From Virgibacillus profundi (GTDB lineage Bacteria > Bacillota > Bacilli > Bacillales > Amphibacillaceae), in NCBI RefSeq assembly GCF_002287375.1, contig NZ_NPOA01000015.1:62001-126000 (forward strand): a stretch of DNA of 64,000 nt, read 5' to 3'. This document shows positions 1-8,669 of the stretch, piece by piece. A program made the translations under genes and the position numbers. The number at the start of each line of letters is the position of its first letter. Position 1 is the stretch's first letter. The notes below the pieces were generated by a model. It was not told the DNA's origin. It did no database searches and was given only the letters and a program-made list of their open reading frames with translations.

Positions 1-1
1 C

Positions 2-802
2 ATACCTGATCTTGGTGTTGCACCAGGAATGATTAATATTCTATCAGGCCATGGCGCGGGCAAATTGGATGAATTGGAGTCTATCAAGCTATATGTAGGT
101 GGAATTCCGGTCAAACCTGAGCCTCCGTTTGAATACAATCACGTATTTTCGATGGAAGGTGTGTTTGACCATTATACCGACCCGTCACTAATTGTTCGAG
201 GTGGAATTAAACAAGAGATCCCATCATTGTCAGAGGTGGAACGTGTTTATTTTGAAAGGTTTGGTCCATTGGAAGCCTTCCATACTTCGGGAGGAACTTC
301 GACCTTATCACTTTCGTATCCGGATATAGATACACTTGAATATAAAACGATTCGCTATCCCGGTCATGCTGAAAAGTTCAAGTTGCTGGTGGATTTGAAT
401 CTTACTAAAATGGATTATGAGGTAGAAGTAAATGGCCAAATGATCAACCCACGTGAAGTATTGCTGAAGGTGCTCGATCCCGTTGTTGATCTGGGAGAAA
501 AAGATGATGCTGTCCTGCTGAGAGTAATTGTTTCTGGTAAAAAAGATGGAGTGCCTGCAACATATGAATATGAAATGACCACATATAAGGATAGAAAAAC
601 AAACGTAACGGCAATGGCCCGAGCTACTGCTAACACGATTTCTGTCGTTGCACAAATGATAGGGAATGGTACAATCACTAAAAAAGGTGTCTATCCACCG
701 GAGAAAATTGTTTATGGGGAAACCTATATAAAGGAAATGGCAAAACGTGGAGTAAATATTTTAGAGACAGTGAATGTAGAAAAATCTCGTGTAAATATTT
801 AA
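2..802 (+). CDS. Saccharopine dehydrogenase-family protein, C-terminal part (5' end outside window)
   Basis: The reading frame is open from base 2 and continues the peptide [12 protein letters not shown] before the first internal Met at base 29, so the gene begins upstream of the window. The DLGVAPG motif, the GGIP and [12 protein letters not shown] stretches and the [15 protein letters not shown] helix match the catalytic and C-terminal region of saccharopine dehydrogenase / lysine 6-dehydrogenase-like enzymes, NAD(P)-dependent oxidoreductases of lysine metabolism. The Rossmann domain that would define the cofactor is not visible. An IclR regulator follows about 70 bp downstream on the same strand, which fits a catabolic gene. 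Exact substrate is inference. Confidence 0.8.
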   Translation: MPDLGVAPGMINILSGHGAGKLDELESIKLYVGGIPVKPEPPFEYNHVFSMEGVFDHYTDPSLIVRGGIKQEIPSLSEVERVYFERFGPLEAFHTSGGTSTLSLSYPDIDTLEYKTIRYPGHAEKFKLLVDLNLTKMDYEVEVNGQMINPREVLLKVLDPVVDLGEKDDAVLLRVIVSGKKDGVPATYEYEMTTYKDRKTNVTAMARATANTISVVAQMIGNGTITKKGVYPPEKIVYGETYIKEMAKRGVNILETVNVEKSRVNI

Positions 803-871
803 TCCTGCTACATCCCTCTGCGGATAGTGGGGGGAACTTCTTTTGTAAAATTATCATCAAGGAGCTTGACT

Positions 872-1633
872 ATGAATCAAAGTGTGATCAAAGCATTAAA
901 ATTACTGGATTTATTTACGGAAGACTCTCCTGAGCTTTCTCTAAAGGAAATTTCTGAGCAGTCAAGTATTCCAAAACCAACAGCCTATCGATTATTGTCG
1001 TCATTGGAAACAAGTGGATTTTTATACAAAATAAAGGAAAATGAGCATGATAGCCGCTATCGCTTAGGGATAAAATTGCTCGAACTGGGACAGCGTGTAT
1101 CAGAAAATCTGGAAATAAGAGGGGTAGCATTACCTTTTATGCAGCAACTGGCACAGGATATAAATGAGGTCATTCACCTGGTAATCGTCAATCATAATGA
1201 GGCTACATATATTGAAAAAGTGGAAAGTACCCGTGCGCTCCGATTATATACAAGAATCGGCAAAAGCTCTCCGTTGTATATCGGATCAGGGCCAAAAATG
1301 TTGCTTGCTTATTTGCCGAAAACAAGACAGGCCGAAGTCTTGAATGAATCTGATTTAATTTCACTTAATAAAAAAATTAATGGAAAGGAATTGAGGCAGG
1401 AGCTGGATAGAATAAAGAGGGAGGGATATGCCTATAGTTTAGGGGAACAGGACGCAGATACGACAGGCATCTCCTATCCAATCTATGATTTTCAGGGGCA
1501 GGTAGTTGCTGCATTAACAGTAAGCGGACTCTCCAGTCATTTTGAAGGAGAAAGTCTGCAGCGGATCAAGGAACAGACAAAGCAAACAGCAGGACTAATT
1601 TCCGGGAAGCTGGGATATCGTGGGGGGAGTTAA
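872..1633 (+). CDS. IclR-family transcriptional regulator
   Basis: The 253-residue protein has an N-terminal winged helix-turn-helix (about residues 5-60: ALKLLDLF, LSLKEISEQSSIPKPTAYRLLSSL) and a C-terminal IclR effector domain (about residues 75-250), including the GSGPKMLLAYLP and SYPIYDFQGQVVAALTVSG signatures. I place the start at ATG 872 because AAGGAG lies at 859-864; a longer frame opens at 827 but has no ribosome site and adds a non-family leader. IclR proteins bind small metabolites and often control adjacent catabolic genes, so the preceding lysine-type dehydrogenase is a plausible target. The effector is unknown. Confidence 0.9.
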   Translation: MNQSVIKALKLLDLFTEDSPELSLKEISEQSSIPKPTAYRLLSSLETSGFLYKIKENEHDSRYRLGIKLLELGQRVSENLEIRGVALPFMQQLAQDINEVIHLVIVNHNEATYIEKVESTRALRLYTRIGKSSPLYIGSGPKMLLAYLPKTRQAEVLNESDLISLNKKINGKELRQELDRIKREGYAYSLGEQDADTTGISYPIYDFQGQVVAALTVSGLSSHFEGESLQRIKEQTKQTAGLISGKLGYRGGS

Positions 1634-1639
1634 TGGTGT

Positions 1640-1730
1640 TGGGCGGAGCGAGAATATATCGTCCGGAGAATGATTTTATCGTCTGGAGAGCAAATATATC
1701 GCCCGGAGAGCGAAAATATCGCCAGCTATA
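1640..1730. repeat. Tandem array of a 22-bp repeat (TATCGYCYGGAG family)
   Basis: Three to four degenerate copies of a unit built on TATCG(T/C)C(C/T)GGAG plus an A/T-rich filler repeat every 22 bp. Copies are visible around 1657, 1679 and 1701. The array lies directly after the IclR stop codon. A second array of the same core, with 20-bp period, is at 13466-13615. Units are contiguous without spacers, so this is not a CRISPR. Confidence 0.75.
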
Positions 1731-1742
1731 CACCCATTAAAA

Positions 1743-1771
1743 ATGCTCACACATCTTGGATGTATGAGCAT
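1743..1771 (-). terminator. Terminator of mreBH
   Basis: An inverted repeat with 13-bp arms (ATGCTCACACATC and its near-complement) and a 3-nt loop is followed on the minus strand by a T-rich run. It sits just past the mreBH stop codon. Confidence 0.75.
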
Positions 1772-1778
1772 AATCACT

Positions 1779-2786
1779 TTATTTCGCTGCTTTTTGCAGT
1801 TTTGAAATCATTTTTATTGCCCGGCCGGTTCCAATTGCAACGGATTCCAATGGGCTTGGAGCTAGATGTACTGGTACAATTATTTCATCGGCAAGCCATT
1901 CCTGCATGCCACTTAAAAGGGAGCCGCCACCAGTAAGTACAATACCATGATCAACAATATCGCCGCTCAATTCAGGTGGACAGTTTTCCAAAGTAGATCG
2001 GATTGCTTCCAATATTTGTTCCAATGATTCTTTTAGAGCTGTATAAATTTCTGTAGATGTAATCGTAACTGTTTTTGGTAAACCTGTTACCATATCACGT
2101 CCACGTATTTCCATTGTTTCTTCTTTATGATCTGCCTGCGCATAACCGATTTCCATTTTAATATTCTCAGCTGTGCGCTCACCAATTAAAATATTATAGT
2201 TTTTGCGGATATGATGAATGATTTCATCGTCCATTTTGTCTCCACCAATACGCACGGAGTTACAGGAAACAACACCGCCAAATGAAATGATCCCAACTTC
2301 TGAAGTACCTCCACCAATATCAACAATCACATTAGCTACAGGCTCATCAACCGGCAGGTCGGATCCAATCGCCGCTGCAACCGGTTCTTCAATAAGGTGA
2401 ACATGTTTTGCCCCATAGCTTGTTACAGCATTATGGATCGCACGTCGTTCCACACTGGTACTTCCAGAAGGTGTGCAAACAACAACTGTTGGCTTTCTCA
2501 TGGACAAGCCTAATTTCTTACTTACTTTTTTCAGTAATTCTTTTAGCATTTGTGTGGTAACATCATAATCAGCAATAACGCCATCTCTTAATGGACGAAT
2601 AGGGACAATGTTCTGAGGCGTTTTCCCAACCATTTCCTTTGCTTCAGCACCAACCGCTACTACTTGCTTCGTATTCACGTCAATAGCCACAACAGATGGC
2701 TCATTTAAAACAATTCCTTTAGTTTTTGAATATATAAGAATGTTTGCAGTTCCTAAATCTATACCGATTTCTGCAGTAGATAACAT
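1779..2786 (-). CDS. mreBH: MreB-like rod-shape actin homologue MreBH
   Basis: The 335-residue actin-fold protein has the MreB signatures [13 protein letters not shown] (phosphate 1), [13 protein letters not shown] (phosphate 2) and [14 protein letters not shown] (adenosine site). Its length equals that of B. subtilis MreBH. It polymerises under the membrane and guides lateral-wall synthesis and autolysin placement. It stands alone, not in an mreBCD operon, which favours MreBH over MreB/Mbl. Start chosen at 2786, where GGAGG lies 8 nt upstream; a longer frame to 2810 overlaps that site. A sigma-A-like promoter and a possible sigma-I element lie upstream. Confidence 0.9.
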   Translation of the reverse strand: MLSTAEIGIDLGTANILIYSKTKGIVLNEPSVVAIDVNTKQVVAVGAEAKEMVGKTPQNIVPIRPLRDGVIADYDVTTQMLKELLKKVSKKLGLSMRKPTVVVCTPSGSTSVERRAIHNAVTSYGAKHVHLIEEPVAAAIGSDLPVDEPVANVIVDIGGGTSEVGIISFGGVVSCNSVRIGGDKMDDEIIHHIRKNYNILIGERTAENIKMEIGYAQADHKEETMEIRGRDMVTGLPKTVTITSTEIYTALKESLEQILEAIRSTLENCPPELSGDIVDHGIVLTGGGSLLSGMQEWLADEIIVPVHLAPSPLESVAIGTGRAIKMISKLQKAAK

Positions 2787-2860
2787 AATATGATCCTCCA
2801 ATGATGACAATTTACTAGTCTATATAATACGTATATCCTTCTATAGCATTTCTTTCATTT

Positions 2861-2888
2861 ATTATAGTTTACGGGGGTAGACTTACAA
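2861..2888 (-). promoter_or_regulatory. Candidate promoter of mreBH
   Basis: On the minus strand TTGTAA (2888-2883) and TATAAT (2866-2861) are separated by 16 bp, a good sigma-A match. Overlapping it, ACCCCC (2878-2873) followed 15 bp later by TGAA resembles the sigma-I pattern (ACCCCC / CGAA) known at mreBH of B. subtilis; the -10 has one mismatch. Confidence 0.5.
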
Positions 2889-3251
2889 GATACACATTTT
2901 GGTAAACTACCAATAAATAAAGTACGCTACTATTAAAAATAAGGCATCCAGCGTTAGAAAATCAAGTAACAATATCATTACAAATTCCAGGGTGCTGTAA
3001 TAAAACAACCCCATTTTAAGAGGTGTCAATGGCGATTTTATAGTACTTATTTCCATTTAATTTAAAATTTGCCTATTTCTCTGATTTCCACTTTTCGGTC
3101 ATGTCTATTAAATAAAAGGGTTACTCTATCATTCTATGAACATGGGGAGTCTATTTTTTTAGGATTGGCAAAGCCTGCCAAAAATATTACAAGAAACCCA
3201 TGCTATGATGATTTTGCAAGACAAACAAAACAAAAGGAGATGTTCATCAAG
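2889..3251. other. Intergenic region upstream of the CAP-domain gene
   Basis: No gene is supported here. Visible structures are a small hairpin with TTGGTA/TACCAA arms near 2899-2914 and a perfect inverted repeat TTGGCA-N5-TGCCAA at 3165-3181, about 70 bp before the downstream start codon. I see no recognisable riboswitch. Confidence 0.5.
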
Positions 3252-4136
3252 ATGTTTAAGAAAATTGGTATCGTAACAGCTTTATCAACAGCATTGTTAT
3301 TCGGAGGAGCTTTTCAATCAACAGCAGATGCATCAGCAAACGCTGATCAATCAAATGTTAATTCATATAAAGTCTTTTATTCTGTAAGTGGAAATTGGGG
3401 TAATCTTTCAGAGAATAATATAAATGAAGCAGTAAATAAATATATGAACAAATTCCAAATAGATTGGAATGACTTTGGTTGGAACAAAGCTGAAGCTGAA
3501 CAAAAAGAACAACCTAAAAAAGAAGAAGTAAAACAACCAGTTCAAAAAGAGGAAACTCCAGCTAAAGAAGAACAACCAGAACAAAAAGAGGAAACACCTG
3601 CTAAAAAAGAACAACCGGTACAAAAAGAAGAAACTCCGGTTAAAGAAGAACAACCAGTACAAAAAGAAGAGCAACCAGCTAAGCAGCCTGAAGCTCCAGT
3701 ACAACAACCAACTAAAGAACAAGAGCAACAAAATCAAAATCAAGCTCAAAACCAACAACTAAGTCAGTATGAGCAAGAAGTAGTAGAATTAACAAATCAG
3801 GAAAGAGCAAAACATGGCCTATCAGCACTCGAAATTGATACAAACCTAAGTAAAGTAGCTCGTGAAAAATCAAATGATATGGCAGCAAATAACTACTTTG
3901 CACACAATAGCCCAACATATGGTTCACCATTTGATATGATGAAACAATTTGGTATCTCTTACAGCACAGCTGGTGAGAACATTGCAAAAGGGCAACGTAC
4001 TCCAGAAGAAGTTGTAAATGCTTGGATGAACAGTGAAGGACACCGTGCGAACATTTTAAACGGTAACTTTACACACATCGGTGTAGGTTTTGTAGAGCAA
4101 GGAAACCATTGGACACAACAATTTATTGGAAAATAA
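3252..4136 (+). CDS. Secreted CAP/SCP-domain protein with repetitive Glu/Gln/Lys/Pro linker (YkwD-like)
   Basis: The 294-residue protein starts with a typical signal peptide (MFKKIGIVTALSTALLFGG...ADASA). A low-complexity linker follows, with four copies of a 13-residue unit QKEETPAKEEQPV. The last ~125 residues are a CAP domain with the family marks LTNQERAKHGL, ARE/KSNDMA, YFAHNSP, AGENIA and WMNSEGHRANIL. CAP proteins of this kind are exported and wall-associated in spore formers; the biochemical role is unsettled. Start is ATG 3252, with AAAAGGAG 12 nt upstream; upstream in-frame Met codons at 3069 and 3240 would disturb the signal peptide or abut the ribosome site. Confidence 0.88.
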   Translation: MFKKIGIVTALSTALLFGGAFQSTADASANADQSNVNSYKVFYSVSGNWGNLSENNINEAVNKYMNKFQIDWNDFGWNKAEAEQKEQPKKEEVKQPVQKEETPAKEEQPEQKEETPAKKEQPVQKEETPVKEEQPVQKEEQPAKQPEAPVQQPTKEQEQQNQNQAQNQQLSQYEQEVVELTNQERAKHGLSALEIDTNLSKVAREKSNDMAANNYFAHNSPTYGSPFDMMKQFGISYSTAGENIAKGQRTPEEVVNAWMNSEGHRANILNGNFTHIGVGFVEQGNHWTQQFIGK

Positions 4137-4151
4137 ATTGCAAATAATTTT

Positions 4152-4183
4152 AGGACTAGCCATCTTGGCTAGTCCTTTCTTTT
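4152..4183 (+). terminator. Terminator after the CAP-domain gene
   Basis: An 11-bp perfect stem (AGGACTAGCCA / TGGCTAGTCCT) with a 3-nt loop is followed by a T-rich tract. Confidence 0.9.
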
Positions 4184-4382
4184 GTTCTATAGGAGAAGTT
4201 TTTTGGCAAGTAGGAAAGTATAAAACTTACCTACTTGCATAAGTGCAACTAAGGTATCGCCGAAAAGGCTTGGCGATAGCCATTTTTCTAAGAAAAAGGT
4301 ATAGGAGATCAGATGTTCAAAGTCCTGTATAATTTTTCTTAGAATGATTTAAGCAGATATACGACCAACGTTGAAGAATAAT

Positions 4383-4640
4383 ACGGTAAAGCGTCCAATA
4401 GAACCTCTCTCTACGCCCGAACGGAACAAAAAAGAAGCAAACGGTCGCATAGAGCGCCACTCTACGCCCGAACGGACCAAAGCAAGAAGCAAACGGTCGC
4501 ATAGAGCGCCACTCTACGCCCGAACGGACCAAAGCAAGAAGTGAACGGTCACATTGAACGCCTCTCTACGCCCAAATGGACCAAAGCAAGAAGCGAACGG
4601 TCGCATAGAACGTCTCTCTACGCCCAAACTGATCGAATTT
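4383..4640. repeat. Array 1 of the 52-bp repeat
   Basis: Near-identical units begin at 4435, 4487, 4539 and 4591, an exact 52-bp period, with a more diverged unit before them. Each carries CTCTACGCCC and AACGGTCGCAT; the segment between neighbouring TAGAG and CTCTA motifs can fold as a hairpin. The same period and core recur at 40770-40960 and 44982-45095. The array fills most of the 650-bp gap between the CAP gene and glsA; the remainder (4184-4382, 4641-4770) shows nothing else. Confidence 0.85.
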
Positions 4641-4791
4641 CCTTTCATATTGTTTGCGACTTTTCATCATATCACTTATATTTCATGAAGAGACGTAAAG
4701 ATAAGCAAAAGTAGGGTATTGGTTAATATACTGCTGAAAATATCCAATTTTTTTAGAGCAGCATACACATACTAGAGGTGAGGTGATAGCT

Positions 4792-5787
4792 ATGGTACAA
4801 GGGACAGTGAATTGGAATACAGAAACGAACCAGGAATGGTTGCAAAATTATGTTGATGACTGGGTTTCATTTTATAGAAAACATACAGCTGATGGAGAGG
4901 TGGCATCCTATATACCTATCCTTCAGGAAGCTAATCGGGACCATTTGGGAATAACGATTATTGGAAATGACGGCATGAGGGTTAGCTCAGGGGATGTCGA
5001 GGTGCCATTTACCATCCAAAGTATATCGAAGGTTTTTAGTTTTATCATTGCATGTATGGAGCGCGGTGTATCTTATATTCTCGATCGTGTTGACGTGGAA
5101 CCAACGGGAGAAGCATTCAATTCTATTATGCATTTGGAAATGCAACAGCTTAAAAAGCCTTTTAATCCATTAATTAACGCAGGGGCAATTACGGTTACTT
5201 CCATGCTTCCAGGAAAAACTTCAGATGAAAAATTGAAACCACTCTTTGACTTGATGGAAAAAATAATTGGTTATCGGCCGGCATTGAATGTTGATATATA
5301 TGAATCAGAAAGAGATTCCTCCATGAGAAACAGGGCGATTGGCTATTATTTATTGGAAACAGGTTTCTTGGAATCAGATATGAATATCACATTGGAAACT
5401 TATTTTAAACAATGTTCCATCGAAGTAACCCTTGATGATCTGGCTAAAATGGGTATGATCCTTGCAAATGATGGGGAGGATCCGAATACGTTGGAAGAAA
5501 TTATTCCAAGGCAGGTCGCCCGTCTTGCCAAAGCATTAATGCTGACATGTGGCATGTATGATGCTTCAGGAAAGTTTGCCGCATATGTTGGGATACCTGC
5601 CAAGAGTGGTGTTTCCGGTGGTATTATCGCATTATCCCCACCAAGAGTTCGTGATGAGGAATTGCCTTTTATCAATGGTTGCGGGATTGGGGTATATGGA
5701 CCTGCTCTGGATGATAAAGGGAATAGCATCGCAGGAATTCGTTTATTAAGACACATTGCCAGTCAGTGGGACCTTAGTATATTTTAA
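4792..5787 (+). CDS. glsA: Glutaminase
   Basis: The 331-residue protein belongs to the serine-dependent beta-lactamase-like glutaminases that hydrolyse glutamine to glutamate and ammonia in the cytosol. The catalytic Ser-x-x-Lys is seen in QSISKVFSF, and family motifs EPTGEAFNS, PFNPLINAGAI and SGVSGGI are present. The start at ATG 4792 follows a perfect anti-Shine-Dalgarno match GAGGTGAT (4780-4787); a GTG three codons earlier lies inside that site. B. subtilis pairs a glutaminase with a glutamine-type AGCS transporter; here a related AGCS transporter lies 0.75 kb downstream on the opposite strand. Confidence 0.93.
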   Translation: MVQGTVNWNTETNQEWLQNYVDDWVSFYRKHTADGEVASYIPILQEANRDHLGITIIGNDGMRVSSGDVEVPFTIQSISKVFSFIIACMERGVSYILDRVDVEPTGEAFNSIMHLEMQQLKKPFNPLINAGAITVTSMLPGKTSDEKLKPLFDLMEKIIGYRPALNVDIYESERDSSMRNRAIGYYLLETGFLESDMNITLETYFKQCSIEVTLDDLAKMGMILANDGEDPNTLEEIIPRQVARLAKALMLTCGMYDASGKFAAYVGIPAKSGVSGGIIALSPPRVRDEELPFINGCGIGVYGPALDDKGNSIAGIRLLRHIASQWDLSIF

Positions 5788-5805
5788 TGGTGGGGTGAAG
5801 TTAAA

Positions 5806-6471
5806 ATGTGTGGACGCTATACATTACTTGCAGATGAATTAGAGATATTAAATGAATTTAACCTGGAAAAGCCAATTGATTCCTATCAGCCAAGCTATAA
5901 CATTGCACCAGGACAAAATGTGTTAGCGATTATTCACGATGGAAAAGAGAAGCGAGCGGGGTATTTGCGCTGGGGTCTTGTACCGTCATGGGCAAAGGAT
6001 GAAAAAATCGGCTATAAAATGATCAATGCCAGAAGTGAAACAGCACATGAAAAACCAAGCTTCAAGCATTTAATGTCACGAAAAAGATGTTTGATTGTAG
6101 CAGACAGTTTTTATGAATGGAAAAAGACAGATCAGGAGAAACAGCCAAAGCGAATAGAGCTTACTGATCGGAAATTATTTGCTTTTGCCGGTCTTTGGGA
6201 TAAATGGGTGGATGAAGATAAAGAGCTTTTTACATGTACGATATTAACAAAGGATGCTAATGAGTTTATGCAGGATATTCATCACAGAATGCCAATTATT
6301 TTACCGGAAAATAAAGAAGATGAATGGATCACACCACATAAACAGCATCCAAAAGAAGCACATGAATTTTTACAAACCTTAAGGGCTGATGAATTTAAAG
6401 CGTATGATGTGCAAAGCTATGTCAATAAGGCAAAAAATAATGATGAGAATTGTATTGCCCCACTTGCATAG
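5806..6471 (+). CDS. SRAP-domain abasic-site-processing protein (YedK/HMCES family)
   Basis: This 221-residue protein carries all SRAP catalytic elements: Cys2 exposed after Met removal (MCGRYTL), NIAPGQ, LRWGLVPSWA, the NAR(S)E motif, the glutamate in SFYEW and the histidine in HHRMP. Known members crosslink covalently to abasic sites in single-stranded DNA through Cys2, protecting them during replication. It starts 18 bp after glsA and may be co-transcribed with it, though no functional link is evident. The shared terminator at 6494-6530 ends the unit. Confidence 0.92.
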   Translation: MCGRYTLLADELEILNEFNLEKPIDSYQPSYNIAPGQNVLAIIHDGKEKRAGYLRWGLVPSWAKDEKIGYKMINARSETAHEKPSFKHLMSRKRCLIVADSFYEWKKTDQEKQPKRIELTDRKLFAFAGLWDKWVDEDKELFTCTILTKDANEFMQDIHHRMPIILPENKEDEWITPHKQHPKEAHEFLQTLRADEFKAYDVQSYVNKAKNNDENCIAPLA

Positions 6472-6493
6472 TGTGAATCAATCAAATAAAAGT

Positions 6494-6535
6494 GAGGAAA
6501 CCCTGAATTTTCTTTTCAAGGTTTCCTCTTTCTTT
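6494..6535. terminator. Bidirectional terminator between the SRAP gene and the AGCS transporter
   Basis: A 9-bp stem GAGGAAACC / GGTTTCCTC lies between the convergent genes. A T-rich run follows on the plus strand and a weaker one on the minus strand. Confidence 0.8.
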
Positions 6536-6537
6536 GT

Positions 6538-7890
6538 TTAAGCAGAGCCAGCTTTTTCTTTCGCTTTCTCCTCTTTAGCAACTTTCATAAATTTCTTCGT
6601 TTCATAAACGACTACACCTGATAGCCCTAATAAGCCGATCAAGTTTGGAATAGCCATTAATGCGTTCATAATATCAGCCATCAACCAAACGACATCAATG
6701 ACTTCGACAGCACCATAAAATACTACAAGTACAAAGACGAGACGATAATATGGAATTGCCTTATCTTTGAATAGATAACTAAAACATTTCTCTCCATAAT
6801 ACGACCAGCCAACAAGCGTAGAAAAGGCAAAGAATACAACTGCGATTGTCACAAGATAACCACCAGTATCACCTAGGAATGCCGAGAAAGATGCGCTTGT
6901 TAAAGGAGCACCGTCTAATCCACTGGAATACATATTTGCCATTACAATGGTAATTCCAGTAATCGAACAAACGATTATAGTATCAAAAAGCACCTGTGTC
7001 ATGGAAACAAGTCCTTGACGTCCAGGGTAATCCGTTTTTGCTGCAGCAGCTGCAATCGGTGCAGATCCCAGACCAGCTTCATTGGAGAATACACCACGTG
7101 CCACACCATATCTGATAACGGTTCCTAATATACCGCCTCCAAGTGCGGAACCTGTAAATGCATCTGTGAAAATTAGGCTAACAGCAGACGGAATCATATC
7201 AAAATTAATTACCATAATGATTAAACCGCCAATGATATAAAATAATGCCATGATTGGAACAAAAAATGCGGTTACTCTACCAATACTTTTGATTCCGCCA
7301 AGAATAACTAAACCAGTTAAAATTGTAAGGACAATACCTGTTATCCATGTAGGGACACTAAATGAAGATTCTAATGCATCAGACACAGAGTTGGATTGAA
7401 CCATATTACCAATTCCAAATGCTGCAATCGCACCGAAAATGGCGAATAAAACACCTAGCCATTTTTGTTTTAGTCCTTTTTCAAGATAATACATCGGTCC
7501 CCCTGACATTTCTCCTTTGCTGTTCTCAACCCGATATTTTACGGCAAGAACTGCTTCGGCATATTTAGTTGCCATCCCAAATATTGCGGTAATCCACATC
7601 CAGAAAACTGCCCCTGGACCACCCAATACGACAGCAGTTGCTACCCCAACTATATTACCTGTACCAATAGTGGCAGCCATCGCGGTTGTTAGTGCCTGGT
7701 AGTGACTAATGTCACCTTTTGACTTTTTATCTTGCTTTTTTGGACTGAATGCATACTTTAAAGCATAAGGCAGTGCAGTAATCTGCAAAAATCCAAGTCT
7801 AAACGTTAAGTACAAGCCCGTACCAACTATTAAGATGAGTGTTGGTGGACCCCAAACAAAGGCACTAATCTCACTAAGTATATCTAGCAT
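6538..7890 (-). CDS. Sodium:alanine/glycine (glutamine) symporter, AGCS family
   Basis: The 450-residue polytopic membrane protein has the AGCS signatures GTGNIVGVATAVVLGGPGA and FDTIIVCSITG, plus the conserved FSNEAGLGSAPIAAAAA stretch. These carriers import small neutral amino acids with Na+. The start at 7890 follows a strong AAAGGAGG site. It is convergent with glsA-SRAP; AlsT/GlnT homologues near glutaminase genes are thought to feed glutamine or alanine. Substrate cannot be fixed from the sequence. Confidence 0.9.
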   Translation of the reverse strand: MLDILSEISAFVWGPPTLILIVGTGLYLTFRLGFLQITALPYALKYAFSPKKQDKKSKGDISHYQALTTAMAATIGTGNIVGVATAVVLGGPGAVFWMWITAIFGMATKYAEAVLAVKYRVENSKGEMSGGPMYYLEKGLKQKWLGVLFAIFGAIAAFGIGNMVQSNSVSDALESSFSVPTWITGIVLTILTGLVILGGIKSIGRVTAFFVPIMALFYIIGGLIIMVINFDMIPSAVSLIFTDAFTGSALGGGILGTVIRYGVARGVFSNEAGLGSAPIAAAAAKTDYPGRQGLVSMTQVLFDTIIVCSITGITIVMANMYSSGLDGAPLTSASFSAFLGDTGGYLVTIAVVFFAFSTLVGWSYYGEKCFSYLFKDKAIPYYRLVFVLVVFYGAVEVIDVVWLMADIMNALMAIPNLIGLLGLSGVVVYETKKFMKVAKEEKAKEKAGSA

Positions 7891-8157
7891 TTTCTCTTCC
7901 TCCTTTATTTAGTATCTATTCTACCTATAACTAATATTCCGAAAATTACGTACAAAAGTCAAGCTATTTTTTAAAATTCATTTAATTTTATTTGGAAAAT
8001 CGTCAATCTTCGTTTATTTTTGTGCCGTCAGGGAAGTAAAAGAGTATATTATGGGAAATCCTTTGCTTATCCCTCGAATAGTTGCTTATAATATAAGTGA
8101 AACTACGAAAAGTGTTAAAATATGATTCGCGTATAATGATAAGAACTTCTGGAAATC

Positions 8158-8312
8158 GACAGGACATCCGCAGTTGCCAAACTAATGGATTTTGCAGATT
8201 AACTAACAGATATTAATATCCCAGGGTCCATATTTCACAGGTGAATTTGACTACACGTATAAACTTGTTTCGGAAGAATGTATTAATTTACTTCAATATA
8301 TAACAATAAAGC
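8158..8312 (+). pseudogene. Possible remnant of a protein-coding gene
   Basis: The 444-bp gap 7891-8334 has no intact gene. Joining three forward frames gives a peptide that looks protein-like: SAVAKLMDFAD, then LTDINIPG, then PYFTGEFDYTYKLVSEE, requiring two frame changes and one stop. I do not recognise the family. It may be chance; the rest of the gap shows only AT-rich sequence and the AAGGAG ribosome site of the next gene. Confidence 0.25.
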
Positions 8313-8334
8313 ATACAATAAGGAGAGAATGTAG

Positions 8335-8631
8335 ATGGGTAAACGCAGATTATTTTTAGGGGTAGCAATAGGTGCAGCAGCTGGAGGTTTAGTTACATTG
8401 TTTGATAAGGATACAAGGGATTATACGAAGGAAAAACTGAACGCTGCAAAATCAGGTTCCACTTATTTTATACAAAATCCGTCGGAGGCAATTCACAATA
8501 TGCGAAATGCTTTTGATAAATTTAATCAGAACTTTTCAAGTGGGGCAGAAAGTGCCATAAACGCACTGGAGCAGGTTGAGGACACATTGGAAAAGGTTAC
8601 TAATAAAAGTGAGCCGGAAAGAATAGAATAA
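8335..8631 (+). CDS. Small YtxH-like membrane-anchored protein
   Basis: This 98-residue protein has one N-terminal glycine/alanine-rich transmembrane segment (RLFLGVAIGAAAGGLVTL), followed by a charged, probably helical tail (NMRNAFDKFNQNF, ALEQVEDTLEKV). The FLGVAIGAAAGGLVTLF segment followed by DKDTRDYTKEKL resembles YtxH-type general-stress proteins, but assignment is by pattern only. AAGGAG lies 10 nt before the ATG. It is 38 bp upstream of a YihY-family gene on the same strand and likely co-transcribed. Confidence 0.7.
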   Translation: MGKRRLFLGVAIGAAAGGLVTLFDKDTRDYTKEKLNAAKSGSTYFIQNPSEAIHNMRNAFDKFNQNFSSGAESAINALEQVEDTLEKVTNKSEPERIE

Positions 8632-8669
8632 GACAGGATACTTAAACTTTCAAATGGGAGAGTGCTGAT

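Noticed and set aside
308-678. Minus-strand frames opposite the saccharopine-dehydrogenase-like gene
   Set aside because: They are shadows of a clearly conserved plus-strand protein, with no family similarity or ribosome sites.
2889-3251. c-di-AMP or other riboswitch upstream of the secreted CAP gene
   Set aside because: Wall-hydrolase genes often have one, but none of the conserved riboswitch core sequences could be found here.
3408-3758. 116-residue antisense frame rich in Phe/Leu
   Set aside because: It is the mirror of the Glu/Gln/Lys repeat linker of the CAP gene and has no start signals.
4383-4640. 52-bp array as a CRISPR
   Set aside because: Units adjoin each other with no unique spacers, sequence drifts between units, and there are no cas genes in the window.
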